A DNA stretch of 53,000 nt from Bacteroidales bacterium UBA5433 (lineage in GTDB: Bacteria > Bacteroidota > Bacteroidia > Bacteroidales > UBA932). Below are positions 44,431-53,000 of this stretch, piece after piece; within the stretch, counting starts at the first letter, position 1; every line of letters starts with the position of its first letter. The notes beneath the pieces are model-generated. The model saw only the letters and a list, made by a program, of their open reading frames with translations, ran no database searches and had not been told where the DNA came from. The position numbers and the translations under genes are program-made. The DNA is taken from contig DIRP01000022.1 in NCBI GenBank assembly GCA_002427525.1, forward strand, positions 1 through 53,000, read 5' to 3'.

Positions 44431-45926
44431 TTATATATTCTTACAAAAGGCCCCAGGTCATCTCCAAAATCAATGGTAAATTTTTGGGCCCTTCCTAACG
44501 CATTGTCCACATCAAAGGTAATATCAAACGATTCGTCCCGGGCATCGAAACGGAATGTGTTGCCGTTTTTATGTACCAATTGGGCAATTACGTCGTTGAT
44601 GGCTAAATATAAGAAATTATTTTGTTCGTACACACGTACTTCTCCAAATATATCCTTGAAATAAAGGCCGGCATACACCTTGTTTTCAAATGGTTTAACA
44701 AATTCTTCTTCAACCTTTGGTTTACGTTCAGGCGAGGGCTGCATATACTCATCGTAAAGCTCAGTAATCCAGTCTGATTCAACCCCCCTGTACAAATCAA
44801 TGATTTGCCTTGCTATAGCAGTTTGCGGAGATGCAGTTGTCCCTTGGTTCATGAGAACGCTTACACCCAGGTTCAGTTCCGGTACCAATACTACCCATGC
44901 CGTATAACCTCCTGCCAGGCCTGTGTGGTTGATTAATTTCCCTTGCACTCCCTGTTCAATACGCCACCCTTGTGCATAAAGTATCACGCGCTTGTTGTCC
45001 CAGGAACAAATGGTTCCCGGACTGAAAATAGTCTGTACTGTGCGAGATGAAAGGATTTGCTTGTCCTTGTACGTGCCATTACCCAGCCACATTTTCATCC
45101 ACTGCCCCATGTCGTGTGCATTGGACATAACAAACGCTGCCGGCGAAACGGCCTGCAGCCAGGCATAAGCATCGTCCCTGTCGTCCCGCGGAGTAAGCTG
45201 CAATCCGTTGTCTGTTTTACGCAAGCGGTATCCGTATGCAAAATTCTCTGCCGTAAAATAGGAGTCTTTACCGGTACGCGTATGGTTCATTTCCAACGGT
45301 TTAAAAATATACTCTTCCAAGGCTTCTTCCCAGGTGAGTCCGGTATATTTTTCCACTATACGGGCTGCTACAGTATATAACGCGTTGCAATAAGCATACG
45401 TTTCTCTAAAACCATAAGTAGGTCTGACCAGGCTAAACATACGGTACAAATCGTCTCTGCCATAACCCAAAGCCGGTATAACATCCAGTGCTTGTGCCTG
45501 AAAACCGGTTTTGTGGTTCATGATGTCTTTAACCAGGTAATTTTCTGTTACCCATGGATCGTACAACCGAAAATCGGGCAGGTGATCTATTACCCGGTCT
45601 GTCCATTTTACGTACCCCTGATCTACCATAATACCCATTAGAGCTGCTGTAAAGGCTTTACTGGTAGAAGCATTAACAAACAACGTGTACTTGTTGGCAG
45701 CCGGAGCTTTCTTTTCAGCTCTCAAATGACCTATACCTTCAGCAAATACAGTTTCTCCGTCTTTAACAACTGTTACGGCCATAGCCGGGACGTTCCAGAG
45801 TTTTTGAACCCTGAGGGCAATGTCTTCAATGTCTTTTTCATAGGTGACAGGAACTTGTTGTGCATACAATGCCACATGGCACATTACGCAACCAAGTACC
45901 ATCACCAGGAATCTTACTGGTTTCAT
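44427..45926 (-). CDS. Exported class C beta-lactamase-like serine hydrolase
   Basis: A 499-residue protein with a signal peptide (cleavage near LYAQQ). The penicillin-recognising site is complete: SxxK at Ser87-Lys90 (NASTSKAFT), YxN at Tyr179-Asn181 (YAYCNALY) and a HTG triad in INHTGLAGG. A C-terminal DUF3471-like beta domain (about residues 390-499) follows. Such proteins are usually D-peptidases or esterases rather than true beta-lactamases. Lies 11 bp after secDF and overlaps ispD. Confidence 0.88.
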   Translation of the reverse strand: MKPVRFLVMVLGCVMCHVALYAQQVPVTYEKDIEDIALRVQKLWNVPAMAVTVVKDGETVFAEGIGHLRAEKKAPAANKYTLFVNASTSKAFTAALMGIMVDQGYVKWTDRVIDHLPDFRLYDPWVTENYLVKDIMNHKTGFQAQALDVIPALGYGRDDLYRMFSLVRPTYGFRETYAYCNALYTVAARIVEKYTGLTWEEALEEYIFKPLEMNHTRTGKDSYFTAENFAYGYRLRKTDNGLQLTPRDDRDDAYAWLQAVSPAAFVMSNAHDMGQWMKMWLGNGTYKDKQILSSRTVQTIFSPGTICSWDNKRVILYAQGWRIEQGVQGKLINHTGLAGGYTAWVVLVPELNLGVSVLMNQGTTASPQTAIARQIIDLYRGVESDWITELYDEYMQPSPERKPKVEEEFVKPFENKVYAGLYFKDIFGEVRVYEQNNFLYLAINDVIAQLVHKNGNTFRFDARDESFDITFDVDNALGRAQKFTIDFGDDLGPFVRIYK

Positions 45927-45937
45927 GGTTTTATTAT

Positions 45938-48900
45938 TTATTTTTTACGTTTGGTAGTTGCTTTTTGAGCTTCTTTTGCACTCTTTTTACTTCCAGCCTT
46001 CCATAAGTCAAATACAATAGGTGTGGCAAGTAACACCGATGTAAAGGGACAAATGGCAACTCCAATAGCCAGGGCAACGGCAAATCCGCGAATTACCTCC
46101 CCGCCAAAAATGGCAATGGCCAGCAACACCACAAGTGTGGTGGTTGATGTATTCACCGTACGCGACAAAGTAGAGTTGAGCGCCTCGTTAACATTCTCCT
46201 GCACATCCCGTTTGGGATACAATGTTCTGTACTCACGTAACCTGTCAAAGATCACAACCGTGTCGTTCAGGGAATACCCAATGATGGTCAGTACCGCTGC
46301 AATAAACTGCTGGTCCACGTCAAGCGTAAAGGGCAGTATCCCTGTGAATATAGAGAAGAAGGAGAGAACAAATATAGTGTTGAATATTAGGGATATGAGT
46401 CCTCCTATACCCCAGGACCAATTGCGGAAACGTGCAGCAATGTAGGCAAATATGGCAAGGAACGAGAGCAGGATAGCTATGGTGGCATCTCGTTTTATAT
46501 CACTGGCCACGGTGGGTCCCACTTTTTCCGAACTGATAATTCCATTAGGGTTATCTATAGTAGAAAGGAACTCCGGTAAAGACATATCGTTTGCATAGAA
46601 ATCCACCAGGGCCAGGTAGAGCATTTCGTCCACTTCTGCATCTGCCGCTGAGCCTTCATCTTCAATCTTGTATTTTGTAGTTACACGCATCTGGCTGCCT
46701 CCGCCAAACTCTTTCACCTCCACCCCTCCCTGGAAAGCTTCCGTAACTTTTTCACGCACTGCCTCTGCCGAAACTTCCTGGTCAAACCGTATCACGTACG
46801 TCCTGCCTCCTGTAAAGTCCACTCCGTAAGTAAAACCTTTAATAAAGATAAAACCCAGCCCTACAACCATAATGGCTACAGCCGTGATGTAATATTTATT
46901 ACGGTTTTCTACAATTTTGATCTTTGTGTTTTGCAGAAAACTCCGTGTAAACTTGTTATCAAATGTGATATTCTTTCCTCTTGACAGGCGGCTGTCTATG
47001 AGCAACCTGGTAATAAATATAGAAGTCAGGAGGGAAGTAATCAGACCAATTACCAACGTAGTGGCAAATCCTTGTACCGGTCCGGAACCAAATATCATAA
47101 GAATAATACCGGTAATGAGCGTGGTAAAGTTCCCGTCCAGAATAGCCGAATACGCATTCTTGTATCCGTCTGCCACAGCCAGGCGCAACGCCTTGCCAGC
47201 CCGCAGCTCTTCTTTGATCCATTCGTTTATAATCACGTTGGCATCAACCGCCATACCCAATGTTAACACAATCCCCGCAATACCCGGCAACGTAAGCACG
47301 GCCCCAAAAGACACGAGTGCACCGAAGAGGAACAGCAAGTTACAGAGCAAAGCTATAGATGCAAAAACTCCGGCCCTGTTGTAGAACAGAATCATATAAA
47401 CCAACACCAGCAAAAAGGCTATGGCAAAAGATATCAGCCCCAAACTAATGGAGCGTGTTCCCAGCGACGGCCCTACAATACTTTCTTGCACAATACTGGT
47501 GGGAGCGGGAAGTTTCCCCGATTTTAACACGTTGGCCAGGTCATCTGCCTCTTCCGAAGTAAAGTCTCCGCTTATCTGAGAGCGACCTCCGGTGATTTCT
47601 GTATGTACACGCGGATAAGAATATACCATGTCGTCCAGCACAATAGCAATGGCCTTGCCAATGTTGTCTGCCGTCATACGTGCCCAGGTACGGGCCCCTT
47701 CTGCATTCATTCCCATATCTACCACGGGAGTACCACCGCGGGTCTGGTCAAATTGTTTGCGGGCATCGGTTACCACCCCGCCGTCCAGCGGAGCCCTGCC
47801 ATCGCGCGTATTTACTTTTATGGCTATCAACTCGTAGTAAACATCGCTTACCTTATCGGCTTTAACCGACCACAACATACGTGCATCTGCCGGCAACACA
47901 GCCTGAACCTGAGGCAATTCCAACCATGTATTAATCATGGCCGTATCACGGTAATGCGCACGTCCAACACAGGGACCGGGGGCCAACTGTCCGTTGTACA
48001 CACTGGGATTCAGTAAATTAAAGAGTGGATTTTGTTTGGCCCACACAACCATATCGTCAGATAAAGAATCTTCTTTGGCCAATTGCGCCAGCAAGTCGTC
48101 TGCCTCGTCTTCACCCTCTGCTGTTTCTGCGGGAGCAACTTCCAAATCACCCAGGTATTCACGCAATACCTGATTGGCTTCCTGCAAGGCGGGGAAAACC
48201 TCGGAATTCTCATACGTTTCCCAAAACTCCAAAGAGGCGGTTCCCTGAAGCAGTTTCCTTACACGTTCCGGTTCTTTAATACCGGGCAGTTCAACTAAAA
48301 TCCTGCCGGTCGTTCCCAGACGCTGGATGTTGGGCTGGGTCACACCAAAACGGTCAATACGGTTCCGCAGGACGTTGAACGAGTTTGCCATGGCAGACTC
48401 GGCCTCGCTCCGGATAATCCGGACCACTTCATCGTTAGAGGTTTCCGGCTTAATCCGTTCGCGCATATCGTACGTTCCAAAAATTTTGGACAGACGTTCA
48501 CCCGGAGCCACCTCGTTCCAGGATTCAACAAACAAAGAAAGATAGTCGGACCTGGATCCTTCTGCCACTTTTTGGTTTGTTCTTTCAAGGGCTTTATTAA
48601 ATTCAGGGTCCAGGCTGTAATCGGACAAGGCGCGGATAAGGCTTTCCAGCTTTACTTCCATCATCACGTTCATTCCACCCTTCAAGTCAAGCCCCAGATT
48701 GATTTCTCTCTCTTTTATCTCTTTGTATGTGAACCACATGAACACCTTTTCAGGTGTTATGGAATCAATGTAGTAACTTTGTTTTGCATTTCTGAGCGAA
48801 TCCAGGAAAAAAGCCTGATCCAATTCGTCAATATTTTTGTATTCCGGAGTGTCTTGAATTGCAATAGCCGCTTTTTCTGCATAACTTGTTGCTTTGCTCT

Positions 48901-48994
48901 CTTGTATCCTTGTAGCTGCAGTAAAAGACAACTGATAAATACAGGCCAGAGAAATAAGTATTACCACCAGCCGAATGGCTCCTTTGCTTTGCAT
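45938..48994 (-). CDS. secDF: Protein translocase subunit SecDF (fusion)
   Basis: A 1018-residue SecD-SecF fusion that uses proton motive force to complete protein export. The SecD half has LGLDLKGGMNVMMEV, NVLRNRIDRFGVTQPNIQ, a Bacteroidetes-type acidic insertion (about residues 295-320), and membrane helices with the conserved VDANVIINEW. The SecF half starts near FLQNTKIKIVENRNKY and has KGFTYGVDFTGGRTYVIRF and YSLNDTVVIFDRLRE. The C-terminus is strongly basic. First gene of the secDF-hydrolase-ispD transcript. Confidence 0.97.
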   Translation of the reverse strand: MQSKGAIRLVVILISLACIYQLSFTAATRIQESKATSYAEKAAIAIQDTPEYKNIDELDQAFFLDSLRNAKQSYYIDSITPEKVFMWFTYKEIKEREINLGLDLKGGMNVMMEVKLESLIRALSDYSLDPEFNKALERTNQKVAEGSRSDYLSLFVESWNEVAPGERLSKIFGTYDMRERIKPETSNDEVVRIIRSEAESAMANSFNVLRNRIDRFGVTQPNIQRLGTTGRILVELPGIKEPERVRKLLQGTASLEFWETYENSEVFPALQEANQVLREYLGDLEVAPAETAEGEDEADDLLAQLAKEDSLSDDMVVWAKQNPLFNLLNPSVYNGQLAPGPCVGRAHYRDTAMINTWLELPQVQAVLPADARMLWSVKADKVSDVYYELIAIKVNTRDGRAPLDGGVVTDARKQFDQTRGGTPVVDMGMNAEGARTWARMTADNIGKAIAIVLDDMVYSYPRVHTEITGGRSQISGDFTSEEADDLANVLKSGKLPAPTSIVQESIVGPSLGTRSISLGLISFAIAFLLVLVYMILFYNRAGVFASIALLCNLLFLFGALVSFGAVLTLPGIAGIVLTLGMAVDANVIINEWIKEELRAGKALRLAVADGYKNAYSAILDGNFTTLITGIILMIFGSGPVQGFATTLVIGLITSLLTSIFITRLLIDSRLSRGKNITFDNKFTRSFLQNTKIKIVENRNKYYITAVAIMVVGLGFIFIKGFTYGVDFTGGRTYVIRFDQEVSAEAVREKVTEAFQGGVEVKEFGGGSQMRVTTKYKIEDEGSAADAEVDEMLYLALVDFYANDMSLPEFLSTIDNPNGIISSEKVGPTVASDIKRDATIAILLSFLAIFAYIAARFRNWSWGIGGLISLIFNTIFVLSFFSIFTGILPFTLDVDQQFIAAVLTIIGYSLNDTVVIFDRLREYRTLYPKRDVQENVNEALNSTLSRTVNTSTTTLVVLLAIAIFGGEVIRGFAVALAIGVAICPFTSVLLATPIVFDLWKAGSKKSAKEAQKATTKRKK

Positions 48995-49038
48995 AGTCTA
49001 AATATTATTAATTTATATAAGTCAGGTAAAATAGGGAA

Positions 49039-49046
49039 CAAATGTA
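49039..49046 (-). promoter_or_regulatory. Bacteroidetes -7 box (TACATTTG) for secDF
   Basis: A perfect TAnnTTTG on the - strand, 44 nt before the secDF ATG. Confidence 0.45.
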
Positions 49047-49066
49047 ATGTTTTTTCCCTAAATAAT

Positions 49067-49074
49067 TAACTTTG
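49067..49074 (+). promoter_or_regulatory. Bacteroidetes -7 box (TAACTTTG) for the SPOR protein gene
   Basis: A perfect TAnnTTTG on the + strand, 21 nt before the ATG at 49096, divergent from the secDF box. Confidence 0.5.
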
Positions 49075-49095
49075 TAGTTCGTATTTCTACCAAAT

Positions 49096-51123
49096 ATGAT
49101 CAGGAGGCATTATATAATAGCAGGTTTAACAGTTGCTTTATGCACAGCAGCCTCTGTTCTTTACGCCCAGACGCAGTCCGCCGAGGACCTGCTTAAGGAA
49201 GGAGAACGGCTGCATCTTCAGTACGAGTTTGAACGTGCCATTGAGGCTTTTTCACGGGTTATTGGAGCATCCGATGACTCTTTGCTCATAAGCCGGGCAG
49301 AGCAGCACAAAGTCTATTGTGAAAACGGACTCATTATGAGCAACTATGTAGTGCGCCCGCACGTGTTGGGACAAGCTGTTGTTCCTGCACGGGATTTCCC
49401 GCTGTATTACGATCTGGCTCCTTCGGGCTGTTGGGTTTATCCGCCGGACGAACTCCTGAAACATGTAAACGACAACGGAGAAAAGAAATTTCCCTTGTTT
49501 TACCGGGATAACCTGCACCGTATGGTTTTTACTGCCCGTGACACTTTATCCGGTACCGGCTGGGATATCTATATGACTGAACGCACTTCAGACACGGCTG
49601 TTACCTGGACACCTCCGGTACGGCTGGGATCAGACATCAATACGCCGGGTAATGAAATGTACCCCGTATTAAGTGCAGACGGCAACACCCTGTATTTTTG
49701 CTCGGACGGACTCCCCGGCCTGGGGGGATTCAACCTGTTTGTAAGCTACCGCGATGAAAACAACCAAACATGGAGCGTTCCGGAAAATATGGGAATTCCT
49801 TTTTCATCTTCTTCGAACGACATGTTGTATATGTTATCGGATGACCTCCGGTATTTCTATTTTGTTTCCGACAGAAATGCCCCCGCAGATTCATTGATTC
49901 TGTATAAAATTGAACACGAGGTCAGTCCTGTCAAAATACGCCCCTCCTCGGTGCAGGAACTTAGAGAAATTGCAGCCCTTGCCCCGCAGAGCAACTACCT
50001 CGGCACAAATACCGGAACGTCGGACCGTGCAGCAGGCAGCCACGCAACGGATAACCGCGCAACAGGCAGCCGCGTGGCAGATTCAACCAACAACCGCACA
50101 GCCGTTTCCGACTCCGTCTTGCAGAAAACACGGGAAGCTACCCGGCATTACGCAGAATTGAATAAGACCATAAGAGGCCTGGCCGGGCTGGTACAAAAAC
50201 ATGAACAAAAACTGGACAGCCTGCGCGCAATGTATACCTCTCTTTCCCGGGAAGAGGACAAATCCGTTTTTGCAAGCCACATACGAGATGAAGAGTTTGG
50301 GCTTATGGAATTACAGCAATCCCTGCGCGATACCCAAAAAGCGGCTCAGGCCATTGAAGATATGTTCCTTTGGCACGGAGTATTGGCCGTACCGGAAACT
50401 CAAGCCTTTGCCAGCGAAAAAACCGGTGGTACAACTAGTGCGCAGGCGAATACCTTATCCGGTACCGCACAGGCAAAAACAGCCCTGTTTTCTCCTGTTA
50501 AGCAAGATGCAGGAACCCTGGATGGTCATGTTTTTCTGGCACCCGCTCCCATTGTACCACCAGTAGACCTTTCATTCCGTATTGAAAAACAAGCCGTGAT
50601 TGTTCCCTGGGAAAACGAACCCGCAGGTCTGTATTACAGAATCCAATTATTTACAGTTTCACGAAAAGTAACTCTTAGCCAGCTCAAAGGCATAAGCCCT
50701 GTGTTTGAAGTACGAGTAGGAAACAAATATGTATATTATGCAGGCCAGTTCCAGACCTACAACCAGGCATCCCGGGCCTTAGCAACTGTTAGAAAACAAG
50801 GGGTTTCCGGTGCTCTGGTTGTAGCCTTTTTTGAAAGAAAATCCATTTCTGTGCAGGAAGGGCGCCAAAGAGAAGCACAAAAGAAAACGGCTCCGGAAAA
50901 CACCGGTATATACCAGGTGTATCTGGGAACAGGAGAAATAGCGACTGAACTTTTAGCTGCGGTAAATGAGCTCACAAATAAAGACATCATTCGGGTGGCA
51001 AAGGGCGATGCAGCGGAGCATTTTATAGGTCCTTTCAGTTCACGCGCGCAAGCGGAAGAGCTGGCAAAAGCCCTGAAAGAAAAAGGTTTTATCTTTGTGC
51101 GTATCCAAGAAGTAACCCCTTAA
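49096..51123 (+). CDS. Exported TPR / PD40 / SPOR-domain protein
   Basis: A 675-residue exported protein with a signal peptide ending near LYAQ. In order: a TPR-like hairpin (SAEDLLKEGERLHLQYEFER, about 28-60), WD40-like PD40 strands (EMYPVLSADGNTLYFCSDG, about 190-208, then LSDDLRYFYFVSD), a low-complexity linker with about 10-residue repeats (about 310-335), a coiled coil (about 345-425) and two SPOR-like repeats (RIQLFTVSRKVTLSQL near 516 and VYLGTGEIATELLAAV near 610). SPOR domains bind denuded peptidoglycan, so an envelope role near division or outer-membrane anchoring is likely. It is not co-directional with any clear partner except nfeD, 33 bp downstream. Confidence 0.72.
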   Translation: MIRRHYIIAGLTVALCTAASVLYAQTQSAEDLLKEGERLHLQYEFERAIEAFSRVIGASDDSLLISRAEQHKVYCENGLIMSNYVVRPHVLGQAVVPARDFPLYYDLAPSGCWVYPPDELLKHVNDNGEKKFPLFYRDNLHRMVFTARDTLSGTGWDIYMTERTSDTAVTWTPPVRLGSDINTPGNEMYPVLSADGNTLYFCSDGLPGLGGFNLFVSYRDENNQTWSVPENMGIPFSSSSNDMLYMLSDDLRYFYFVSDRNAPADSLILYKIEHEVSPVKIRPSSVQELREIAALAPQSNYLGTNTGTSDRAAGSHATDNRATGSRVADSTNNRTAVSDSVLQKTREATRHYAELNKTIRGLAGLVQKHEQKLDSLRAMYTSLSREEDKSVFASHIRDEEFGLMELQQSLRDTQKAAQAIEDMFLWHGVLAVPETQAFASEKTGGTTSAQANTLSGTAQAKTALFSPVKQDAGTLDGHVFLAPAPIVPPVDLSFRIEKQAVIVPWENEPAGLYYRIQLFTVSRKVTLSQLKGISPVFEVRVGNKYVYYAGQFQTYNQASRALATVRKQGVSGALVVAFFERKSISVQEGRQREAQKKTAPENTGIYQVYLGTGEIATELLAAVNELTNKDIIRVAKGDAAEHFIGPFSSRAQAEELAKALKEKGFIFVRIQEVTP

Positions 51124-51156
51124 ACCATTTTATGTAATTCATTAAATAGTAGAGAT

Positions 51157-51633
51157 ATGGGATTGGTAATTACACTTATTTTATTAGGCCTCCTGTTGCT
51201 CTTTGCAGAATTGACCGTCATACCGGGTTTTGGCATTGCGGGTATTCTGGGGCTGGCCGGTTTTGCAGGCGGCATTGTGCTGGCTTTCATGAAATTTGGA
51301 ACAACCATTGGATTTATTGTATTGTTTGGAACACTCGTACTTTGCGGTATCCTGTTGTTTTTCACGCTTCGTTCCAAAACGTGGCGGAAAATTACCCTCA
51401 AAGAAAATATAGAAGAAAAAGCCTTATCCAGCCCGGAAGAACAAGGTATCTCGGTGGGGATGGAAGGTATCAGCCTTACACGTCTGAATCCGGCAGGTAA
51501 CGGCCGTTTTGGGAACACAACGGTAGAGGTTCGTTCTTCCGAAGGTCTCATCCAGGCCAAAACCCCTATTAAGGTCGTATATATTGAAGGATTGAGTATA
51601 TTTGTAGTTCCCCTGGAAATAGAAAACAATTAA
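51157..51633 (+). CDS. NfeD-like membrane protein
   Basis: A 158-residue protein with two to three N-terminal membrane helices (residues 1-70) and a C-terminal OB fold of the NfeD type (GMEGISLTRLNPAGNGRFG, NTTVEVRSSEGLIQAKTPIK, VVYIEGLSIFVVPLE). NfeD proteins work with flotillin/SPFH partners in membrane microdomains; floA follows 11 bp later, as is usual. Confidence 0.88.
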   Translation: MGLVITLILLGLLLLFAELTVIPGFGIAGILGLAGFAGGIVLAFMKFGTTIGFIVLFGTLVLCGILLFFTLRSKTWRKITLKENIEEKALSSPEEQGISVGMEGISLTRLNPAGNGRFGNTTVEVRSSEGLIQAKTPIKVVYIEGLSIFVVPLEIENN

Positions 51634-51644
51634 AAAAAGAAGAT

Positions 51645-52595
51645 ATGATAGGAGCAACGTTAATTTGGATTGCCATTGGAATCATTGGCTTATTCATTCT
51701 TTTGTGGTTTTTCCCTGTTAATCTGTGGTTTCAGGCCCTGATATCCGGCGTAAGAATCAACCTCATTCAATTGGTGCTTATGCGGTGGAGGAAAGTCCCT
51801 CCCGGCACCATTGTCATGGCCATGGTTACCGGCACAAAAGCCGGGCTCACCCTGGACGTTAACGCCCTGGAAGCCCACTACCTGGCGAAAGGAAACGTAA
51901 CCAAGGTGGTAAACGCCCTGATCTCGGCAGATAAAGCCAACATTCCGCTCGATTTTAAAATGGCAGCCGCCATTGATTTGGCAGGCCGCGACGTATTCGA
52001 GGCTGTCCAGATGTCTGTTAACCCCAAGGTAATCAATACTCCCCCTGTTTCTGCCGTGGCAAAAGACGGTATCCAGCTCATTGCCAAAGCCCGCGTAACC
52101 GTAAGGGCCAACATCAAGCAATTGGTTGGAGGTGCCGGCGAGGAAACCGTTCTGGCCCGTGTGGGCGAAGGCATTGTATCCAGCATTGGATCGTCCGCTT
52201 CGCACAAAACGGTGCTGGAAAATCCCGATTACATCTCCAAGGTAGTACTGGAAAAAGGACTGGACTCCGGAACAGCCTTTGAAATCCTTTCCATTGATAT
52301 TGCCGACATTGACGTGGGTAAGAACATTGGAGCCGTTTTGCAAATGGACCAGGCCAACGCAGACAAAAACATCGCCCAGGCACGCGCCGAAGAGCGCCGC
52401 GCCATGGCCGTAGCTCTGGAACAGGAGAAAAAAGCCGAGGCACAGGAAGCCCGGGCCAAGGTCATCCTGGCCGAGGCACAAATCCCCCTGGCTATGGCAG
52501 AAGCCTTCCGCTCCGGCAATTTAGGCATCATGGATTACTACCGCATGAAGAACATCCAGGCCGATACCGACATGCGGGAACAGATTGCAAAATAA
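51645..52595 (+). CDS. floA: Flotillin-like protein FloA
   Basis: A 316-residue FloA with an N-terminal membrane hairpin (residues 3-35), an SPFH-type domain (SGVRINLIQLVLMRWRKVPP, TLDVNALEAHYLAKGNV, VTVRANIKQLVGGAGEET) and an Ala/Glu-rich coiled coil (AEERRAMAVALEQEKKAEAQ). It scaffolds lipid microdomains. Length normal. Confidence 0.95.
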   Translation: MIGATLIWIAIGIIGLFILLWFFPVNLWFQALISGVRINLIQLVLMRWRKVPPGTIVMAMVTGTKAGLTLDVNALEAHYLAKGNVTKVVNALISADKANIPLDFKMAAAIDLAGRDVFEAVQMSVNPKVINTPPVSAVAKDGIQLIAKARVTVRANIKQLVGGAGEETVLARVGEGIVSSIGSSASHKTVLENPDYISKVVLEKGLDSGTAFEILSIDIADIDVGKNIGAVLQMDQANADKNIAQARAEERRAMAVALEQEKKAEAQEARAKVILAEAQIPLAMAEAFRSGNLGIMDYYRMKNIQADTDMREQIAK

Positions 52596-52614
52596 AATAT
52601 ATTCACTACCTTTG
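52584..52614 (+). promoter_or_regulatory. Promoter of tRNA-Ser (ATTG-19-TACCTTTG)
   Basis: TACCTTTG at 52607-52614 with ATTG (one mismatch to TTTG) at 52584-52587 and a 19-nt spacer, 32 nt before the tRNA. The -33 element lies over the last codons of floA. Confidence 0.65.
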
Positions 52615-52646
52615 CTTCCCCTAAAAAAGGAAACAAAAGTTGGTCC

Positions 52647-52736
52647 GGTGAGGTGGGTGAGTGGCTGAAACCACCAGTTTGCTAAACTGACGTACTCGCA
52701 AGGGTACCGAGGGTTCGAATCCCTCCCTCACCGCCA
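52647..52736 (+). tRNA. tRNA-Ser (anticodon GCT)
   Basis: A 90-nt class II tRNA: acceptor GGTGAGG/CCTCACC, anticodon loop TTGCTAA giving GCT (reads AGC and AGT), a long variable arm, T stem GAGGG/CCCTC with loop TTCGAAT, discriminator G, and an encoded CCA at 52734-52736, unlike the tRNA-Gln genes here. Confidence 0.95.
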
Positions 52737-52739
52737 CAC

Positions 52740-52775
52740 AAAAGGCTGCCTGTATTTGGTAGCCTTTTGTTTTTG
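52740..52775 (+). terminator. Rho-independent terminator after tRNA-Ser
   Basis: An 11-bp stem AAAAGGCTGCC / GGTAGCCTTTT (one G-T pair) with loop TGTATTT, followed by GTTTTTG. It begins 3 nt after the tRNA CCA end. Confidence 0.9.
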
Positions 52776-52836
52776 TAATCCGGCCATCTGCCCGCCGGTT
52801 TTTCATTTCACCCGCTGCTCCTTCCGTGAAGACGCG

Positions 52837-52890
52837 TTCCCCTTCCTTCCCTTCCTTTTCCTTCCTTCCCCTTCCTTTTCCTTCCTTCCC
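52837..52890. repeat. 54-nt pure pyrimidine tract with tandem 20-bp repeats
   Basis: An uninterrupted C/T tract on the + strand. The 20-mer CTTCCTTTTCCTTCCTTCCC occurs twice in perfect tandem (52851-52870, 52871-52890), preceded by a partial copy. Each unit contains the mirror-symmetric CTTCCTTTTCCTTC, a sequence type able to form triplex (H-) DNA. It lies 60 nt past the tRNA-Ser terminator. Confidence 0.85.
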
Positions 52891-53000
52891 GAGACGGCAA
52901 ACCTCTTACACGAAGGGTGGTGACAGCATTTGGAGTAGCCCGACGGCACTCACAACCCATAACCAAGTGAAGCGATCGGCTATATCGGCCCGGAAAATCC
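52891..53000. other. Unassigned sequence at the right edge
   Basis: This stretch is less AT-rich than the other intergenic DNA here. I recognise no gene, RNA family or terminal repeat. The - strand frame that enters from the right edge stays open for 63 codons through the pyrimidine tract (stop at 52808-52810), reading MGCECRRATPNAV in part, but the tract itself yields only Arg/Lys/Gly/Glu. It could be the end of an element beyond the edge or non-coding DNA. Confidence 0.3.

Noticed and set aside
1..53000. CRISPR arrays, insertion sequences, integrases or prophage genes
   Set aside because: No regularly spaced direct repeats, transposase or integrase motifs were seen; intergenic spaces are short and every long frame is accounted for.
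52891..53000. Group II intron or rRNA fragment at the right edge
   Set aside because: I could not match any conserved domain or stem of these RNAs with confidence; left as unassigned.

Overview
The window is a dense stretch of a Bacteroidota chromosome, most likely order Bacteroidales. The evidence is the gene repertoire (DUF2723 membrane protein, DUF4271 next to hemD, a single-chain SecDF fusion, a fused O-/N-acyltransferase for amino-acid lipids, FloA/NfeD), the near absence of Shine-Dalgarno sequences, and repeated TAnnTTTG elements (the Bacteroidetes primary sigma -7 box) upstream of genes on both strands. Family or genus cannot be fixed from the sequence alone. There is no phage, plasmid, insertion sequence or CRISPR array; almost all of it is housekeeping DNA with a few accessory lipoproteins and peptidases.

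Layout, left to right: the 3' end of a GH3-type acyl-adenylating enzyme overlapping a LuxE-like acyl-protein synthetase (2-1334, +); a large DUF2723/GT117 membrane protein (-); a + operon DUF4271-hemD-lipoprotein-rnpA-yidD (4448-6848) converging on uvrC (-); a fused lyso-lipid acyltransferase and tadA, two tandem tRNA-Gln genes, a secreted HExxH metallopeptidase-like protein, pnuC, groES-groEL, a GH95-family lipoprotein and nfo (8729-20137, +); tyrS-rbfA-lolC-like (-); an S41 peptidase, an S37-like peptidase and a DUF2156 protein (23041-26813, +); a long - operon sufB-pnuC-sufC-sufD-nrdJ-ispE-PPTase (34818 down to 26810); a thiL homologue (+); rnr-lemA (-); gpmI-dnaE (+); secDF-serine hydrolase-ispD (-); a TPR/PD40/SPOR protein, nfeD-floA and tRNA-Ser (+). 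The last 225 bases hold a pure pyrimidine tract with two perfect 20-bp repeats and unassigned sequence.

Working together: two MEP isoprenoid genes (ispD, ispE) lie in separate operons; Fe-S assembly (SufBCD) is co-transcribed with a PnuC-type vitamin transporter and an adenosylcobalamin-dependent ribonucleotide reductase; envelope functions (SecDF, YidD, FloA, LolC-like, lipid acyltransferase, GT117) are scattered through the window.

The most interesting signals are proteins whose family is clear but whose active sites are not canonical: a GH95 homologue with Gly at the general-acid position, a ThiL homologue with several metal-binding aspartates replaced, and a SufD lacking its N-terminal region. 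Others are a PnuC gene inserted between sufB and sufC, and four genes in which the -7 box ends exactly 4 nt before the ATG, which predicts leaderless mRNAs. No single undescribed defence or mobile system is evident.
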